Assembly (NCBI GenBank): GCA_019119775.1
Contig: DWWL01000025.1
Coordinates: 28,121 to 92,120 of the forward strand
Direction: 5' to 3'
Origin: Candidatus Lachnoclostridium pullistercoris
GTDB taxonomy: Bacteria > Bacillota > Clostridia > Lachnospirales > Lachnospiraceae
DNA length: 64,000 nucleotides
Position 1 is the first letter of the stretch. Each line of letters begins with the position of its first letter. Positions 8,749-17,063 of the stretch are shown piece after piece. Position numbers and translations under genes: made by a program. Below the pieces are notes generated by a model, which worked only from the letters and a program-made list of their open reading frames with translations, was not told where the DNA came from and searched no databases.

Positions 8749-10128
8749 ATGTATCAGATAGATTTTAAAAAACCATGCTATGTACATTTTATCGGGATCG
8801 GAGGGATCAGCATGAGCGGGCTGGCGGAGATCCTTATGGATGAAGGATTTTCAGTCAGCGGTTCTGACATGAAGGAGTCGGAGCTGACAAAGCATCTGGA
8901 GGCAAAGGGAGCAGAGATCGCTTACGGTCAGCGGGCGGCCAACATTACGGATGACATTGATGTTGCGGTTTACACGGCGGCGGTGCACCCGGACAATCCG
9001 GAGTTTGCCGAGGCGAAGAGGCGGGGGATTCCCATGCTGAGCCGGGCGGAGCTTCTGGGACAGATGATGAAAAATTACCGCCGGGCCCTGGGAGTATCGG
9101 GAACCCACGGAAAAACCACCACCACATCCATGATCACGGAGATCCTTCTGGCAGCAGGGGAAGATCCCACCATCTCTGTGGGCGGAATCTTGAACTCCAT
9201 CGGAGGAAATATCCGGGTAGGCGGACCGGACCTGTTTGTGACGGAAGCCTGCGAGTACACCAACAGTTTCCTGTCCTTTTTCCCCACCATGGAGATCATC
9301 TTGAACATTGAAGAAGACCATCTGGACTTTTTTAAGGATCTGGAGGACATCCGCCGCTCCTTCCGCCTCTTTGCGGAGAAGCTGCCGGAGGACGGACTTC
9401 TTATTATAAACAGTGAGATCGACCGCCTGGAAGAGCTGACCGGCGGCCTGTCCTGCCGGGTGCTCACCTTTGGAAACGGGGAGAACAGTGATCTCTGGGC
9501 GGAGAATGTCCGTCACGACGAGTTTGCCAGAGCAGAGTTTGACATGATCCGGAACGGAGAGAAGCTGGGGCACATCGTGCTGGGCGTGGCGGGAGAGCAC
9601 AACGTCTCAAACGCTCTGGCAGCGGCGGCGGCCTGCGCGGAGCTTGGAGTTTCCTTTGAAAAGATCGCCGAGGGCCTGAAGAAGTTTACGGGGACGAACC
9701 GAAGGTTTGAGAAGAAAGGGGAGATCGGCGGAGTGACGGTGATCGATGACTATGCCCACCATCCCAGCGAGATCCGCGCCACGCTCACCGCGGCGAGAAA
9801 TTATCCCCACAGAAAGATCTGGTGCGTATTCCAGCCCCATACCTACACCAGGACAAAGGCGTTTATGGATGAGTTCGCCGAGGCGCTGTCTCTGGCGGAT
9901 GAGGTGGTACTGGCGGATATTTACGCGGCCCGGGAGACGGATACCTTAGGGATCAGCTCCCGCGATCTGGCGGAAAAAATTGAAAAACTGGGGACAAAAG
10001 CCACCTATCTGCCGTCCTTCGACGAGATCGAGACATTTATTTTGGAAAATTGTGTGCACGGCGATTTGTTGATAACTATGGGGGCCGGAGATATTGTAAA
10101 AGTGGGAGAAAAACTGCTTGGACAGTAG
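8749..10128 (+). CDS. murC: UDP-N-acetylmuramate--L-alanine ligase
   Basis: Cytoplasmic peptidoglycan precursor enzyme that adds L-alanine to UDP-MurNAc using ATP. The 459 residues show the N-terminal UDP-binding GIGGISMSGLAEI (16-28), the ATP loop GTHGKTTTTSM (118-128), the central-domain ENxEHLD-like NIEEDHLDFF near residue 187, and the C-terminal Mur ligase domain (DDYAHHPSEI near residue 331). Length is normal. It has its own promoter and a terminator immediately behind it, so it appears monocistronic. The DnaA-box cluster begins right at its stop codon. Confidence 0.97.
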   Translation: MYQIDFKKPCYVHFIGIGGISMSGLAEILMDEGFSVSGSDMKESELTKHLEAKGAEIAYGQRAANITDDIDVAVYTAAVHPDNPEFAEAKRRGIPMLSRAELLGQMMKNYRRALGVSGTHGKTTTTSMITEILLAAGEDPTISVGGILNSIGGNIRVGGPDLFVTEACEYTNSFLSFFPTMEIILNIEEDHLDFFKDLEDIRRSFRLFAEKLPEDGLLIINSEIDRLEELTGGLSCRVLTFGNGENSDLWAENVRHDEFARAEFDMIRNGEKLGHIVLGVAGEHNVSNALAAAAACAELGVSFEKIAEGLKKFTGTNRRFEKKGEIGGVTVIDDYAHHPSEIRATLTAARNYPHRKIWCVFQPHTYTRTKAFMDEFAEALSLADEVVLADIYAARETDTLGISSRDLAEKIEKLGTKATYLPSFDEIETFILENCVHGDLLITMGAGDIVKVGEKLLGQ

Positions 10129-10327
10129 TTATCCACATTATCCACATAGTTTTCAACATTTTATGTAAAGAAGCTATGTGGATTTTTTGATTTACATAAT
10201 GAATCGTCTGTAAATTTAAAAATGCTTGAATTTCCGCTGGATTCGACATATTTCCCTTAAATATTTAAGATTATGTAAACATTATTTCCACGATATCCAC
10301 ATTATCCACAATCCAGGCTGTGGATAA
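10129..10327. promoter_or_regulatory. DnaA-box cluster upstream of dnaD-dnaI
   Basis: Perfect DnaA boxes TTATCCACA occur at 10129-10137, 10138-10146 and 10302-10310. A near-perfect ATATCCACA abuts the last at 10293-10301, and an inverted perfect box (TGTGGATAA) lies at 10319-10327. A weaker inverted copy is at 10177-10185. Two pairs are directly head-to-tail. The stretch between is AT-rich. No dnaA or dnaN gene is adjacent, so this is unlikely to be the main origin; control of the downstream replication genes or DnaA titration is more likely. Confidence 0.75.
10140..10188 (+). terminator. Terminator of murC
   Basis: ATCCACATAG (10140-10149) pairs with CTATGTGGAT (10174-10183) and TTTTT follows. 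The second DnaA box forms part of the left arm. The 24-base loop is long. Confidence 0.65.
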
Positions 10328-10336
10328 AGGGTCCTA

Positions 10337-10365
10337 TTTTCTTTTTAAATGGAATGTGTTATGAT
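10337..10365 (+). promoter_or_regulatory. Promoter of the dnaD-like gene
   Basis: TTTTCT (10337-10342), 17-base spacer ending in TGT, TATGAT (10360-10365), giving an extended -10. The DnaA boxes at 10293-10327 lie just upstream of the -35. Confidence 0.6.
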
Positions 10366-10408
10366 GGGAGCAGGAAATCTGCCTGACTGAGAAAAGGGGA
10401 GTTTGACT

Positions 10409-11566
10409 GTGAGAAATCAGTTTGAAATCCATGCAACCCTGGTTGCGGATGAATTTATTGATACATATATGGCTTCTGCCAACGGAGAGTATGTGAAAGT
10501 ATATCTCTATATTCTCCGCCATCAGAATGAAAAAGTAGATCTGCCGTCCATCGCCGACGCTTTGAACCATACGGAGGCGGATGTGCGCCGCGCGCTGGCT
10601 TACTGGGAAAAGATGGGGGTGTTGGGCGAATTAGGAGAGAATGCCGCCGGCGCATCTCAGGAAGATGCCGCCCGCGCGTCCCGGGGAAACACCGCCCATG
10701 CGCCCCGGGAAAACGCTGTTGGTGCATCCTGGGAAAATCCTTCCCGGGCATCCCGGGAGACGGCGGCCGCGGTCACGGGCATTCCGTCCGGGACCTCCGG
10801 CAAAGAGGCGGCGTCAGCGGCTTCCCATTTTTCCCCCATGGCCGGGAGAAATGAAGAGGAAGCCGGGGGCCGGAAGACGGCCGGGGATAAGAGCGGAATC
10901 TCCGTGCCTGAAAAGCGGAAGAGCTATGGAAAGGCGGAGCTGGACCGGCTTCAGGGAGACGGGGAATTCAGCCAGCTGCTCTATGTGGCCGGACAATATA
11001 TGGGGAGACTGTTAAAGCCCCAGGACGCGGATATGCTGGCCTACCTTTACGACACGCTCCGCATGCCCAGCGATGTGATCGAGTACGTGATCGAATACTG
11101 TGTGCAGAACCGGCACAACAGCATCCGCTACATGGAGATGGTGGCGCTGAACTGGCATGAGAAAGGGATCGACACGGTGGCGAAGGCAAAGGCGTGGACG
11201 GAGCATTTCAACCAGGACGCGTTTGCGGTGATGAAGGCGTTCGGGATCAATGACCGCCGCCCGGGCAATACGGAGTGGGACACGATCGAGAGATGGTACA
11301 AGACCTGGGGCTTTTCCCGCCAGATGGTGGTGGAGGCGTGCAACCGGACGATGGAAGCGATCCACAAGCCCAGCTTTCAGTATGCGGACAGGATTCTGGA
11401 GGAGTGGCACAAGAACGGTCTGCGGACGCTGGAGGAAGTGGCCGGTGCTGAGAGCCGGCGGAAAAGACCGGCGGCGGAGACGAAGAAGAGAAGCAATAAT
11501 CAGTTTCACAATTTTGAGGAGCGTCAGACAGATTACGACGCTATGATTCTGGAGCAGTGGCAGTAA
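10409..11566 (+). CDS. dnaD: DnaD-like replication initiation protein with octapeptide-repeat linker
   Basis: Primosome protein of 385 residues. The N-terminal winged-helix-like part (residues about 1-75, with a three-helix start and DIxxAL-type SIADAL) is joined by a low-complexity linker of about 90 residues to the C-terminal DnaD domain(s) (two YxxxI/NxI-containing helical modules, residues about 180-360). The GTG start at 10409 is preferred over an upstream in-frame TTG because AAGGGGAG lies seven bases before it. The linker contains an eight-residue repeat (separate entry). It is directly upstream of the helicase-loader gene, 13 bases away, consistent with DnaD/DnaB-DnaI function in loading the replicative helicase. 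Confidence 0.85.
   Translation: MRNQFEIHATLVADEFIDTYMASANGEYVKVYLYILRHQNEKVDLPSIADALNHTEADVRRALAYWEKMGVLGELGENAAGASQEDAARASRGNTAHAPRENAVGASWENPSRASRETAAAVTGIPSGTSGKEAASAASHFSPMAGRNEEEAGGRKTAGDKSGISVPEKRKSYGKAELDRLQGDGEFSQLLYVAGQYMGRLLKPQDADMLAYLYDTLRMPSDVIEYVIEYCVQNRHNSIRYMEMVALNWHEKGIDTVAKAKAWTEHFNQDAFAVMKAFGINDRRPGNTEWDTIERWYKTWGFSRQMVVEACNRTMEAIHKPSFQYADRILEEWHKNGLRTLEEVAGAESRRKRPAAETKKRSNNQFHNFEERQTDYDAMILEQWQ
10634..10777 (+). repeat. 24-bp / octapeptide tandem repeat in the dnaD linker
   Basis: Six imperfect units of eight residues: GENAAGAS, QEDAARAS, RGNTAHAP, RENAVGAS, WENPSRAS, RETAAAVT. The DNA period is 24 bases. It encodes an Ala/Arg/Glu-rich, probably disordered tether between the two folded parts of DnaD. 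Confidence 0.85.
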
Positions 11567-11579
11567 AGGAGGATGAGAC

Positions 11580-12575
11580 ATGGCACTGAGCAATTCCCAA
11601 TACGATGCCATCATCCGGGAGTACGGAAGACAGCAGCTTCAGGACAAGCATGAGCAGGATAAGCGGGTGGAGGAAATCTACCGGGTGATACCGGCGGTAA
11701 AAGAGCTGGACGACGCCATCAGCACCACGGCGGTGGAAGCTGCCAGAAAGCTGCTGGCCGGAGATTCCGGCGCTCTGGATCGAATGAGGGCGGATCTGGC
11801 GGATCTGCGGGAACAGAAGGAGATCCTTCTGCGGGCCAAGGGCTATCCGCCGGATTATATGGAGATGCGGTACCGCTGTCCGGACTGCCGCGACACCGGG
11901 TACGTAAATGGAAAAAAATGCCACTGTTTCCGCAAGGCGCAGATGCGGCTGCTCTACGCCCAGTCCAATATTGAAGAGGTGGTGAAGCGGGAGAATTTTT
12001 CCACGTTTTCCTACGAATACTATGATGATGAGAAGATCATTCCGGGGCTGGGAAAGACGGCCAGGGACCATATGCGCCAGGTGGTGGCGGCCTGCCGGCT
12101 TTTTATCGATGAGTTTAAAGAGACGAAGGGGAATATCCTTCTCACCGGGAGCACCGGAGTGGGAAAGACATTTCTGGCAAACTGCATCGCCAAAGAGCTG
12201 ATGGACCGGTATTATTCCGTGATCTATCTTTCTTCCGGAGACCTGTTTGATATATTTTCCAGGACAAAGTTCAGCTATCAGGATGAGGACGATATGAAAG
12301 ATATGTACGGATATATCCTGGAATGTGATCTCCTGGTGATCGATGACCTGGGTACGGAGCTGAACAACAGTTTTACCTCATCGCAGCTGTTTTACTGTCT
12401 CAACGAGAGACTGAACCGGAAGCTGGGGACGGTGATCTCCACCAACCTCTCTCTGAACGCACTGCGGGACACCTATACGGAACGTGTTACATCCCGGATC
12501 ATGAGCTATTACCGGATTCTTCCCGTGTACGGGGACGATATCCGCCTGAAAAAGCGGCGGGAAGGCCGGGAATGA
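11580..12575 (+). CDS. dnaI: Helicase loader, DnaI/DnaC-type AAA+ ATPase
   Basis: ATP-binding protein of 331 residues predicted to load the replicative DNA helicase. Residues 100-116 form a four-cysteine zinc site (C100, C103, C114, C116) like that in the N-terminal domain of Bacillus DnaI. The AAA+ core has Walker A GSTGVGKT (190-197), Walker B LLVIDDLGTE near residue 255, and a sensor-1 STNLS near residue 285. It follows the DnaD-like gene with a 13-base gap and an AAAGGAGG ribosome site, so the two are co-transcribed. The zinc domain separates it from IstB transposition helpers. Confidence 0.92.
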   Translation: MALSNSQYDAIIREYGRQQLQDKHEQDKRVEEIYRVIPAVKELDDAISTTAVEAARKLLAGDSGALDRMRADLADLREQKEILLRAKGYPPDYMEMRYRCPDCRDTGYVNGKKCHCFRKAQMRLLYAQSNIEEVVKRENFSTFSYEYYDDEKIIPGLGKTARDHMRQVVAACRLFIDEFKETKGNILLTGSTGVGKTFLANCIAKELMDRYYSVIYLSSGDLFDIFSRTKFSYQDEDDMKDMYGYILECDLLVIDDLGTELNNSFTSSQLFYCLNERLNRKLGTVISTNLSLNALRDTYTERVTSRIMSYYRILPVYGDDIRLKKRREGRE

Positions 12576-12577
12576 CC

Positions 12578-12606
12578 TTGACGATTCGGGGCGTTGATGC
12601 TATAAA
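12578..12606 (+). promoter_or_regulatory. Promoter of prs
   Basis: TTGACG (12578-12583), 17-base spacer, TATAAA (12601-12606); one of the best matches in the window. It starts two bases after the dnaI stop codon. A short GCCGCC/GGCGGC hairpin follows in the leader. Confidence 0.8.
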
Positions 12607-12671
12607 TATACGGGTAATAATCCCCAGGCCGCCTGCGGCGGCGTCACAAAAAGACAAATAGGAGGACGAAG

Positions 12672-13850
12672 ATGATTTACGAAGAGAAGACCATCGAAAC
12701 GATACCAGTAGGACCCCTTGGGCTGATCCCGTTAAAGAGCTGTGCGGAGCTGGGAGAAAAGGTAAACAGACATCTGGTAGAGTGGAGACGGGAACGGGAG
12801 AGCGAGCACAAATCCACCATCGCGTTTACCGGGTACCAGAGGGACAACTACATCATTGATGCGCAGACCCCCAGGTTTGGTTCCGGCGAGGCCAAGGGAA
12901 CCATTGAGGAATCCATCCGGGGAGACGATCTTTATTTTATGGTGGATGTCTGCAACTACAGCTTGACCTATTCTCTCTGCGGCATGGTCAATCACATGTC
13001 TCCCGACGATCATTTCCAGGATCTGAAGAGAGTGATCGCGGCAGCAGCCGGAAAGGCCCGCAGGATCAATGTCATTATGCCTTTCCTTTATGAGGGACGT
13101 CAGCACAAGCGTTCCGGAAGAGAGTCTCTGGACTGCGCGACTGCTCTCCAGGAGCTGGTGAGCATGGGCGTGGAGAACATCATCACCTTTGACGCCCACG
13201 ACCCCAGAGTGCAGAACGCCATCCCCTTAAAGGGATTTGAGACAGTCCAGCCCATTTATCAGTTTATCAAGAGCCTGCTGAAGGTGGAAAAGAACCTTCA
13301 GATCGACAGTGATCACATGATGGTCATCAGCCCGGATGAGGGCGGCATGAAGCGGGCGATCTTCTTTGCCAATGTGCTGGGTCTGGATATGGGTATGTTC
13401 TATAAGAGAAGAGACTACACGCAGATCGTCAACGGCCGCAACCCCATCGTGGCCCATGAATTCCTGGGCTCTGACATTGAAGGCAAGGATGTGGTGGTCA
13501 TCGACGATATGATCTCTTCCGGTGAGAGCATGCTGGATGTGGCCAAAGAGCTGAAGATGAGAAAGGCGAGAAAAGTATTTATCTTCTCCACCTTCGGACT
13601 CTTCACCAACGGTCTGTCCAAATTTGACGAGTATTATCAGAATGGTCTGATCGACCGCGTATTTACCACCAACCTGGTGTACCAGACGCCGGAGCTTCTC
13701 ACGAAGCCCTATTACACCAGCGTGGACATGAGCAAATACATCGCGCTGATCATTGACAATCTGAACCATGATGATTCCCTGAGCGAGCTGCTGGATCCGA
13801 CAAAAAGGATCAACCGTGTACTGAATCTGTACCGCAAGGGAGAATATTGA
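12672..13850 (+). CDS. prs: Ribose-phosphate pyrophosphokinase (long form)
   Basis: Makes PRPP from ribose-5-phosphate and ATP for nucleotide, His and Trp synthesis. At 392 residues it is longer than the classic ~315-residue enzyme; a long form of this kind is common in Clostridia. The PRPP-binding loop VVVIDDMISSGESML is at residues about 274-288, and the conserved SPDEGGMKRA near 218 corresponds to the family's D-x-G-G motif. The N-terminal ~60 residues are an extension including WRRERESEHKS. An AGGAGG site precedes the ATG. It has its own promoter and terminator. Confidence 0.93.
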   Translation: MIYEEKTIETIPVGPLGLIPLKSCAELGEKVNRHLVEWRRERESEHKSTIAFTGYQRDNYIIDAQTPRFGSGEAKGTIEESIRGDDLYFMVDVCNYSLTYSLCGMVNHMSPDDHFQDLKRVIAAAAGKARRINVIMPFLYEGRQHKRSGRESLDCATALQELVSMGVENIITFDAHDPRVQNAIPLKGFETVQPIYQFIKSLLKVEKNLQIDSDHMMVISPDEGGMKRAIFFANVLGLDMGMFYKRRDYTQIVNGRNPIVAHEFLGSDIEGKDVVVIDDMISSGESMLDVAKELKMRKARKVFIFSTFGLFTNGLSKFDEYYQNGLIDRVFTTNLVYQTPELLTKPYYTSVDMSKYIALIIDNLNHDDSLSELLDPTKRINRVLNLYRKGEY

Positions 13851-13874
13851 TCGGGAATAAGAGAAAAGGAGCGG

Positions 13875-13906
13875 GCTGGAACCAAAACAGGTTTCGGCTC
13901 GTTTTT
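13875..13906 (+). terminator. Terminator of prs
   Basis: GCTGGAACC pairs with GGTTTCGGC (two G-U pairs) around a six-base loop; TCGTTTTT follows. Confidence 0.75.
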
Positions 13907-13907
13907 C

Positions 13908-13938
13908 ATTTCACAGAAAACCTTATCCCCTGTGAAAT
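13908..13938. repeat. Inverted repeat behind the prs terminator
   Basis: ATTTCACAG and CTGTGAAAT form a perfect nine-base inverted repeat separated by 13 bases. The arms resemble Crp-type half-sites, but the 13-base gap is far too long for one. It may be a second terminator hairpin or a protein site. Confidence 0.5.
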
Positions 13939-14001
13939 AAAACACTCCGGGGAATCACACTGCGAACTGCATAATTTTACCAATTTTTTATAAAATCAGT
14001 A

Positions 14002-14030
14002 TTGATTTTTGTGGAAGATTTCTGTATAGT
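14002..14030 (+). promoter_or_regulatory. Promoter of the Rpn-family gene
   Basis: TTGATT (14002-14007), 17-base spacer, TATAGT (14025-14030), about 70 bases before the start codon. Confidence 0.65.
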
Positions 14031-14100
14031 AAAGATAGTCAATTCCGGCTGGGCGTTCTGCCCGCCAGTGTTTATCACATTTTCAGGAGGCATATCTATA

Positions 14101-15150
14101 ATGATCAATTCTGATGTTCTCAAACTTCGGGAAAAGTTCCATCTCTTTCAAAATCAGGAAACGGCTCTCGCTGCAGTGCGCCGGAGCGCGGACGCTTATT
14201 ATGAATTTCTGTCCATGGACCAGGAGTACCGGGATCAGATTCTGCAGTTTTTCACAGGTGAAATGGGCGTTAAGCTCACCTACGACACATTTTTTAAAAG
14301 AATATTCCGTCCGGACATCTGCCCGGAACGGCTGGAAGGGCTTTTGGGAGCTCTTTTGGGGGAAGCAGTTCAGGTAAAAGGAGTACTGCCCAATGAGGGC
14401 TTTCGCTTTTCTGAAAAGGCTTCCCTTGTCGTCATGGACATTTTAGTGGAGCTGTCGGACGGAAGCCTGGTCAATGTGGAGATCCAGAAGATCCCTTACG
14501 CATTTCCCGGACAGAGATGCGCCTGCTATTCTGCGGATCTGGTGCTCAGGCAGTATGCCAGGGTAAAGAGCGAGAGAGGAAAAAGCTTTACCTACGGCGA
14601 TATTAAAAATGTGTATACAGTTGTCCTCATGGAGAAGAGCATCCGCGGAATCCGCGGCTTATCCGGACAGTATATCCACCGTGCCGAACAGCGCTTCGAC
14701 ACAGGGATCCGTCTTCCCATGGTGCAGAAATATGTCATCGTATCGCTGGACAGCTACAGAGAGCAGAAGCACGGCCTGGAGACAGAGCTGGATGCGTGGC
14801 TCCACCTGCTGACAGATGAAAGCCCAGGCACTATTTTGCAGATCGTGGAAAAATATCCGAAGTTTGAGGCAATCTATCGAGATGTATTTGAATTTATGAG
14901 AAAACCGGAGGAGGTGATCCATATGTTCTCAGAAGAACTCAGGATACTGGATGAAAATACGATACACTATATGATAGAAAAACAGAAAGAGGAGCTGGAC
15001 GCAGCTAATCAGGAGCTGGACGCGGCCTATAAACGTCTGGCGTCAGCAGAACAGGAGAAGGAGCAGTCTGTAAAGCGGATGCAGGAGGAAAATGCCAGGC
15101 TGGAGGAGAGGATCCGGGAGCTGGAGAGGCTTTTGGCAAAGAATGACTGA
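14101..15150 (+). CDS. Rpn/PD-(D/E)XK nuclease-family putative transposase
   Basis: Protein of 349 residues in the Rpn (recombination-promoting nuclease) / PD-(D/E)XK transposase-like group. The nuclease core is seen as TYDTFFKRIF (residues 60-69, family start motif) and D118-I-L-V-E-L-S-D-G followed by V-N-V-E-I-Q-K (about 129-135), giving the D...ExQ arrangement used for metal binding. After residue 300 it becomes a coiled coil with a short internal repeat (EELDAANQELDAAYKR). The start at 14101 has AGGAGG ten bases upstream. No terminal inverted repeats were seen around it, so it looks like a resident gene. Confidence 0.85.
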   Translation: MINSDVLKLREKFHLFQNQETALAAVRRSADAYYEFLSMDQEYRDQILQFFTGEMGVKLTYDTFFKRIFRPDICPERLEGLLGALLGEAVQVKGVLPNEGFRFSEKASLVVMDILVELSDGSLVNVEIQKIPYAFPGQRCACYSADLVLRQYARVKSERGKSFTYGDIKNVYTVVLMEKSIRGIRGLSGQYIHRAEQRFDTGIRLPMVQKYVIVSLDSYREQKHGLETELDAWLHLLTDESPGTILQIVEKYPKFEAIYRDVFEFMRKPEEVIHMFSEELRILDENTIHYMIEKQKEELDAANQELDAAYKRLASAEQEKEQSVKRMQEENARLEERIRELERLLAKND

Positions 15151-15172
15151 CCAGATCCGAAGGAAAATGAAA

Positions 15173-15201
15173 AGGCTGCGGAATCTTAAGCTCCGCAGCC
15201 T
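15173..15201 (-). terminator. Terminator of the SbcCD-like operon
   Basis: GGCTGCGGA pairs with TCCGCAGCC around a nine-base loop. On the minus strand it is followed by TTTTCATTTTCC. It also faces the end of the Rpn-family gene. Confidence 0.8.
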
Positions 15202-15218
15202 GAACAGACCTTTCAGGT

Positions 15219-17063
15219 CTAAATATTGATCTGGTGATAAGGGATGTTTTCCTCATCCAGAATTTGAAGTTCTCTCCTGTGACAGGTGAAAATAATGCAC
15301 TGACCGTCGTAGGTTTTGGACAGCCATTTTAATGCGGTTCTCAGCCGCTCATCATCATACTGGACAAAGCTGTCGTCGAATATCAGGGGCAGCGGTTCAT
15401 TCTCCCCCTGTATCAGCCTGGCCACTGCCATCCGCAGAGCCAGGTAGATTTGGTCCATGGTGCCACTGGACACCTGTTCGATGGGAACCAGTTTGGTGCG
15501 CGTGTTCATAAAAATGTTCAGATTTTCATCTACGCTCATGCTGCTGTAGATGCCGCCGGTGATGCCTGCGATCAGATCGGAGGCTGTCTTGTTGAGAAGA
15601 AGGCCGAAAGAAGAGCGGATGGAGGTGGAAACCTCCGTCATAGTCTCCAGCGCCAGGTCGATGGCAGTGATCTCATCTCTTAAACGGTCATTTTCGTCGA
15701 TGACATGCTGGAGAGCTGCCACCTGGTCACGGCAGAAGGAGAGCCGCTCCAGCTTCTTTTCCAGCTCCCACTGAAGCCGCTGCTGTTCTTCGATCTCTGT
15801 GGAGCAGGATTCCGCCTGCTTCTGGAGAGCTTCGATTTCTGTCTGCTGCTGACGCATGGACGCCTCAGATTTTTCCAGAGCAGCGTTTAAGCGGATAAAT
15901 TCTTCCATCCGCTGAGAGAGGGCATTCATGGCGTCATCGGAGATGGAGCTGTCTCCCAAATGGCGGGCGAAGATCTCGCGGATCAGGCCGGCGCTCAGCT
16001 CCAGCTCCTTCTGATACCTTTTGCCCTTCATCCGCAGGAAAATGCCGGAGAATAAAAACAGGGCAGCCGGAAGGAGGAGCAGGGCCCCGATCTGGATGGA
16101 AAGACCGCCGAAGGGAATCAGGCCCGCGAGGAAAGCGGCGGAGAATGCGGCAGCTGCGGCGGACAGAAGAAAACAGACAGAAGCCAGGATCGTCCTGGAT
16201 TTCTGCTCCGACGCCGCCTTTGCTGTCTTGTACTCCCCGTAAACTTTTTCCGCTTTCTGGAGATAGGTGCGGATGGAATCCTCCCCGTCAAACTGGTTGC
16301 TGTTTAAAATCTGGCGGCCTTTTGCGATTTTCTGAAGCAGGTCTTCCCGCTCGGCCCGCTTTGTGTTCAGCTGCTCATTCACGTTCTTCTGCATGGCCCG
16401 GCAGGCGTTCAGCTGATTCTCAAACTCCGGCGCGGCGATTTCCTGCTCGATTGTCCGGATTTCGCCTAAGAGAGTGGTGTAATTTCTGGCAGCCTCAGGC
16501 ACGATCTGATTTTCCAGATTCTTTTTCTGCTTTTTTAAGAAGGCGGCGGCTCTGGTTATGTTTAAGGCCATGCTGCCGGAGGTGTTTAAGTTGGCGATAT
16601 AATTTTTCAGTTCAGATACCATGGAGCTGTCCGTGGCGCTCTTTAGCTGCCCGATGCTGATGGTATTGTTGTAGGAGGTTTCGGTGAGACCGCACAGCAT
16701 CTGGTCGTAAAACGCCTTGTCGGGAGCGATCTCTTTTCCGAGAGTTTCGTTGATAATGTGGGTCGCTTTTTCATTTTTGCTGAAAATCCGCTCTATGCAG
16801 CAGACGGAGCCGCCGCTCTCCAGACGGAGCCGCCCCTGATAGCCGGAGCTTTTTTCCCAGGGATCATATTTGGTGTACAGATCATTCCGGGAAGCCCGCC
16901 CCCGCCCCCGCTCGATGCCGAACAGCATGCCGCGGATAAAGGTGTGGAGCGTGGATTTTCCCGCCTCATTTTTTCCGTAGACGACATTGAAGCCGTCCTG
17001 AAATGTGATGGACTTTTCGTGAAATTTTCCAAATCCGTTTATGTACAGATCAAGCAGCTTCAT
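15219..17063 (-). CDS. SbcC/YhaN-like ATPase with membrane hairpin
   Basis: SMC/Rad50-like ATPase of 614 residues. Walker A is G30-KNEAGKS37; the ABC signature (SSGTMDQIYLALR) and Walker B (LPLIFDDSFVQYDD) lie in the last 100 residues. Between are coiled-coil arms interrupted by two membrane-spanning stretches at about 293-346, the arrangement of Bacillus YhaN. It is shorter than typical YhaN (over 900 residues), so the coiled coils are reduced. It overlaps the upstream nuclease gene by four bases (ATGA). Together they probably form a membrane-associated Mre11/Rad50-type DNA end-processing complex. Confidence 0.88.
   Translation of the reverse strand: MKLLDLYINGFGKFHEKSITFQDGFNVVYGKNEAGKSTLHTFIRGMLFGIERGRGRASRNDLYTKYDPWEKSSGYQGRLRLESGGSVCCIERIFSKNEKATHIINETLGKEIAPDKAFYDQMLCGLTETSYNNTISIGQLKSATDSSMVSELKNYIANLNTSGSMALNITRAAAFLKKQKKNLENQIVPEAARNYTTLLGEIRTIEQEIAAPEFENQLNACRAMQKNVNEQLNTKRAEREDLLQKIAKGRQILNSNQFDGEDSIRTYLQKAEKVYGEYKTAKAASEQKSRTILASVCFLLSAAAAAFSAAFLAGLIPFGGLSIQIGALLLLPAALFLFSGIFLRMKGKRYQKELELSAGLIREIFARHLGDSSISDDAMNALSQRMEEFIRLNAALEKSEASMRQQQTEIEALQKQAESCSTEIEEQQRLQWELEKKLERLSFCRDQVAALQHVIDENDRLRDEITAIDLALETMTEVSTSIRSSFGLLLNKTASDLIAGITGGIYSSMSVDENLNIFMNTRTKLVPIEQVSSGTMDQIYLALRMAVARLIQGENEPLPLIFDDSFVQYDDERLRTALKWLSKTYDGQCIIFTCHRRELQILDEENIPYHQINI

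Noticed and set aside
10129..10327. Chromosome replication origin
   Set aside because: DnaA boxes are present but dnaA, dnaN and rpmH are absent and the flanking genes are murC and dnaD; without a GC-skew computation oriC is not supported.
14101..15150. Insertion sequence around the Rpn-type gene
   Set aside because: No terminal inverted repeats or target duplications were seen on either side; the gene has its own ordinary promoter.
16021..16660. Plus-strand Arg/Pro-rich frames inside the SbcC-like gene
   Set aside because: They are antisense shadows of the ATPase coding region, with no ribosome sites and biased composition.
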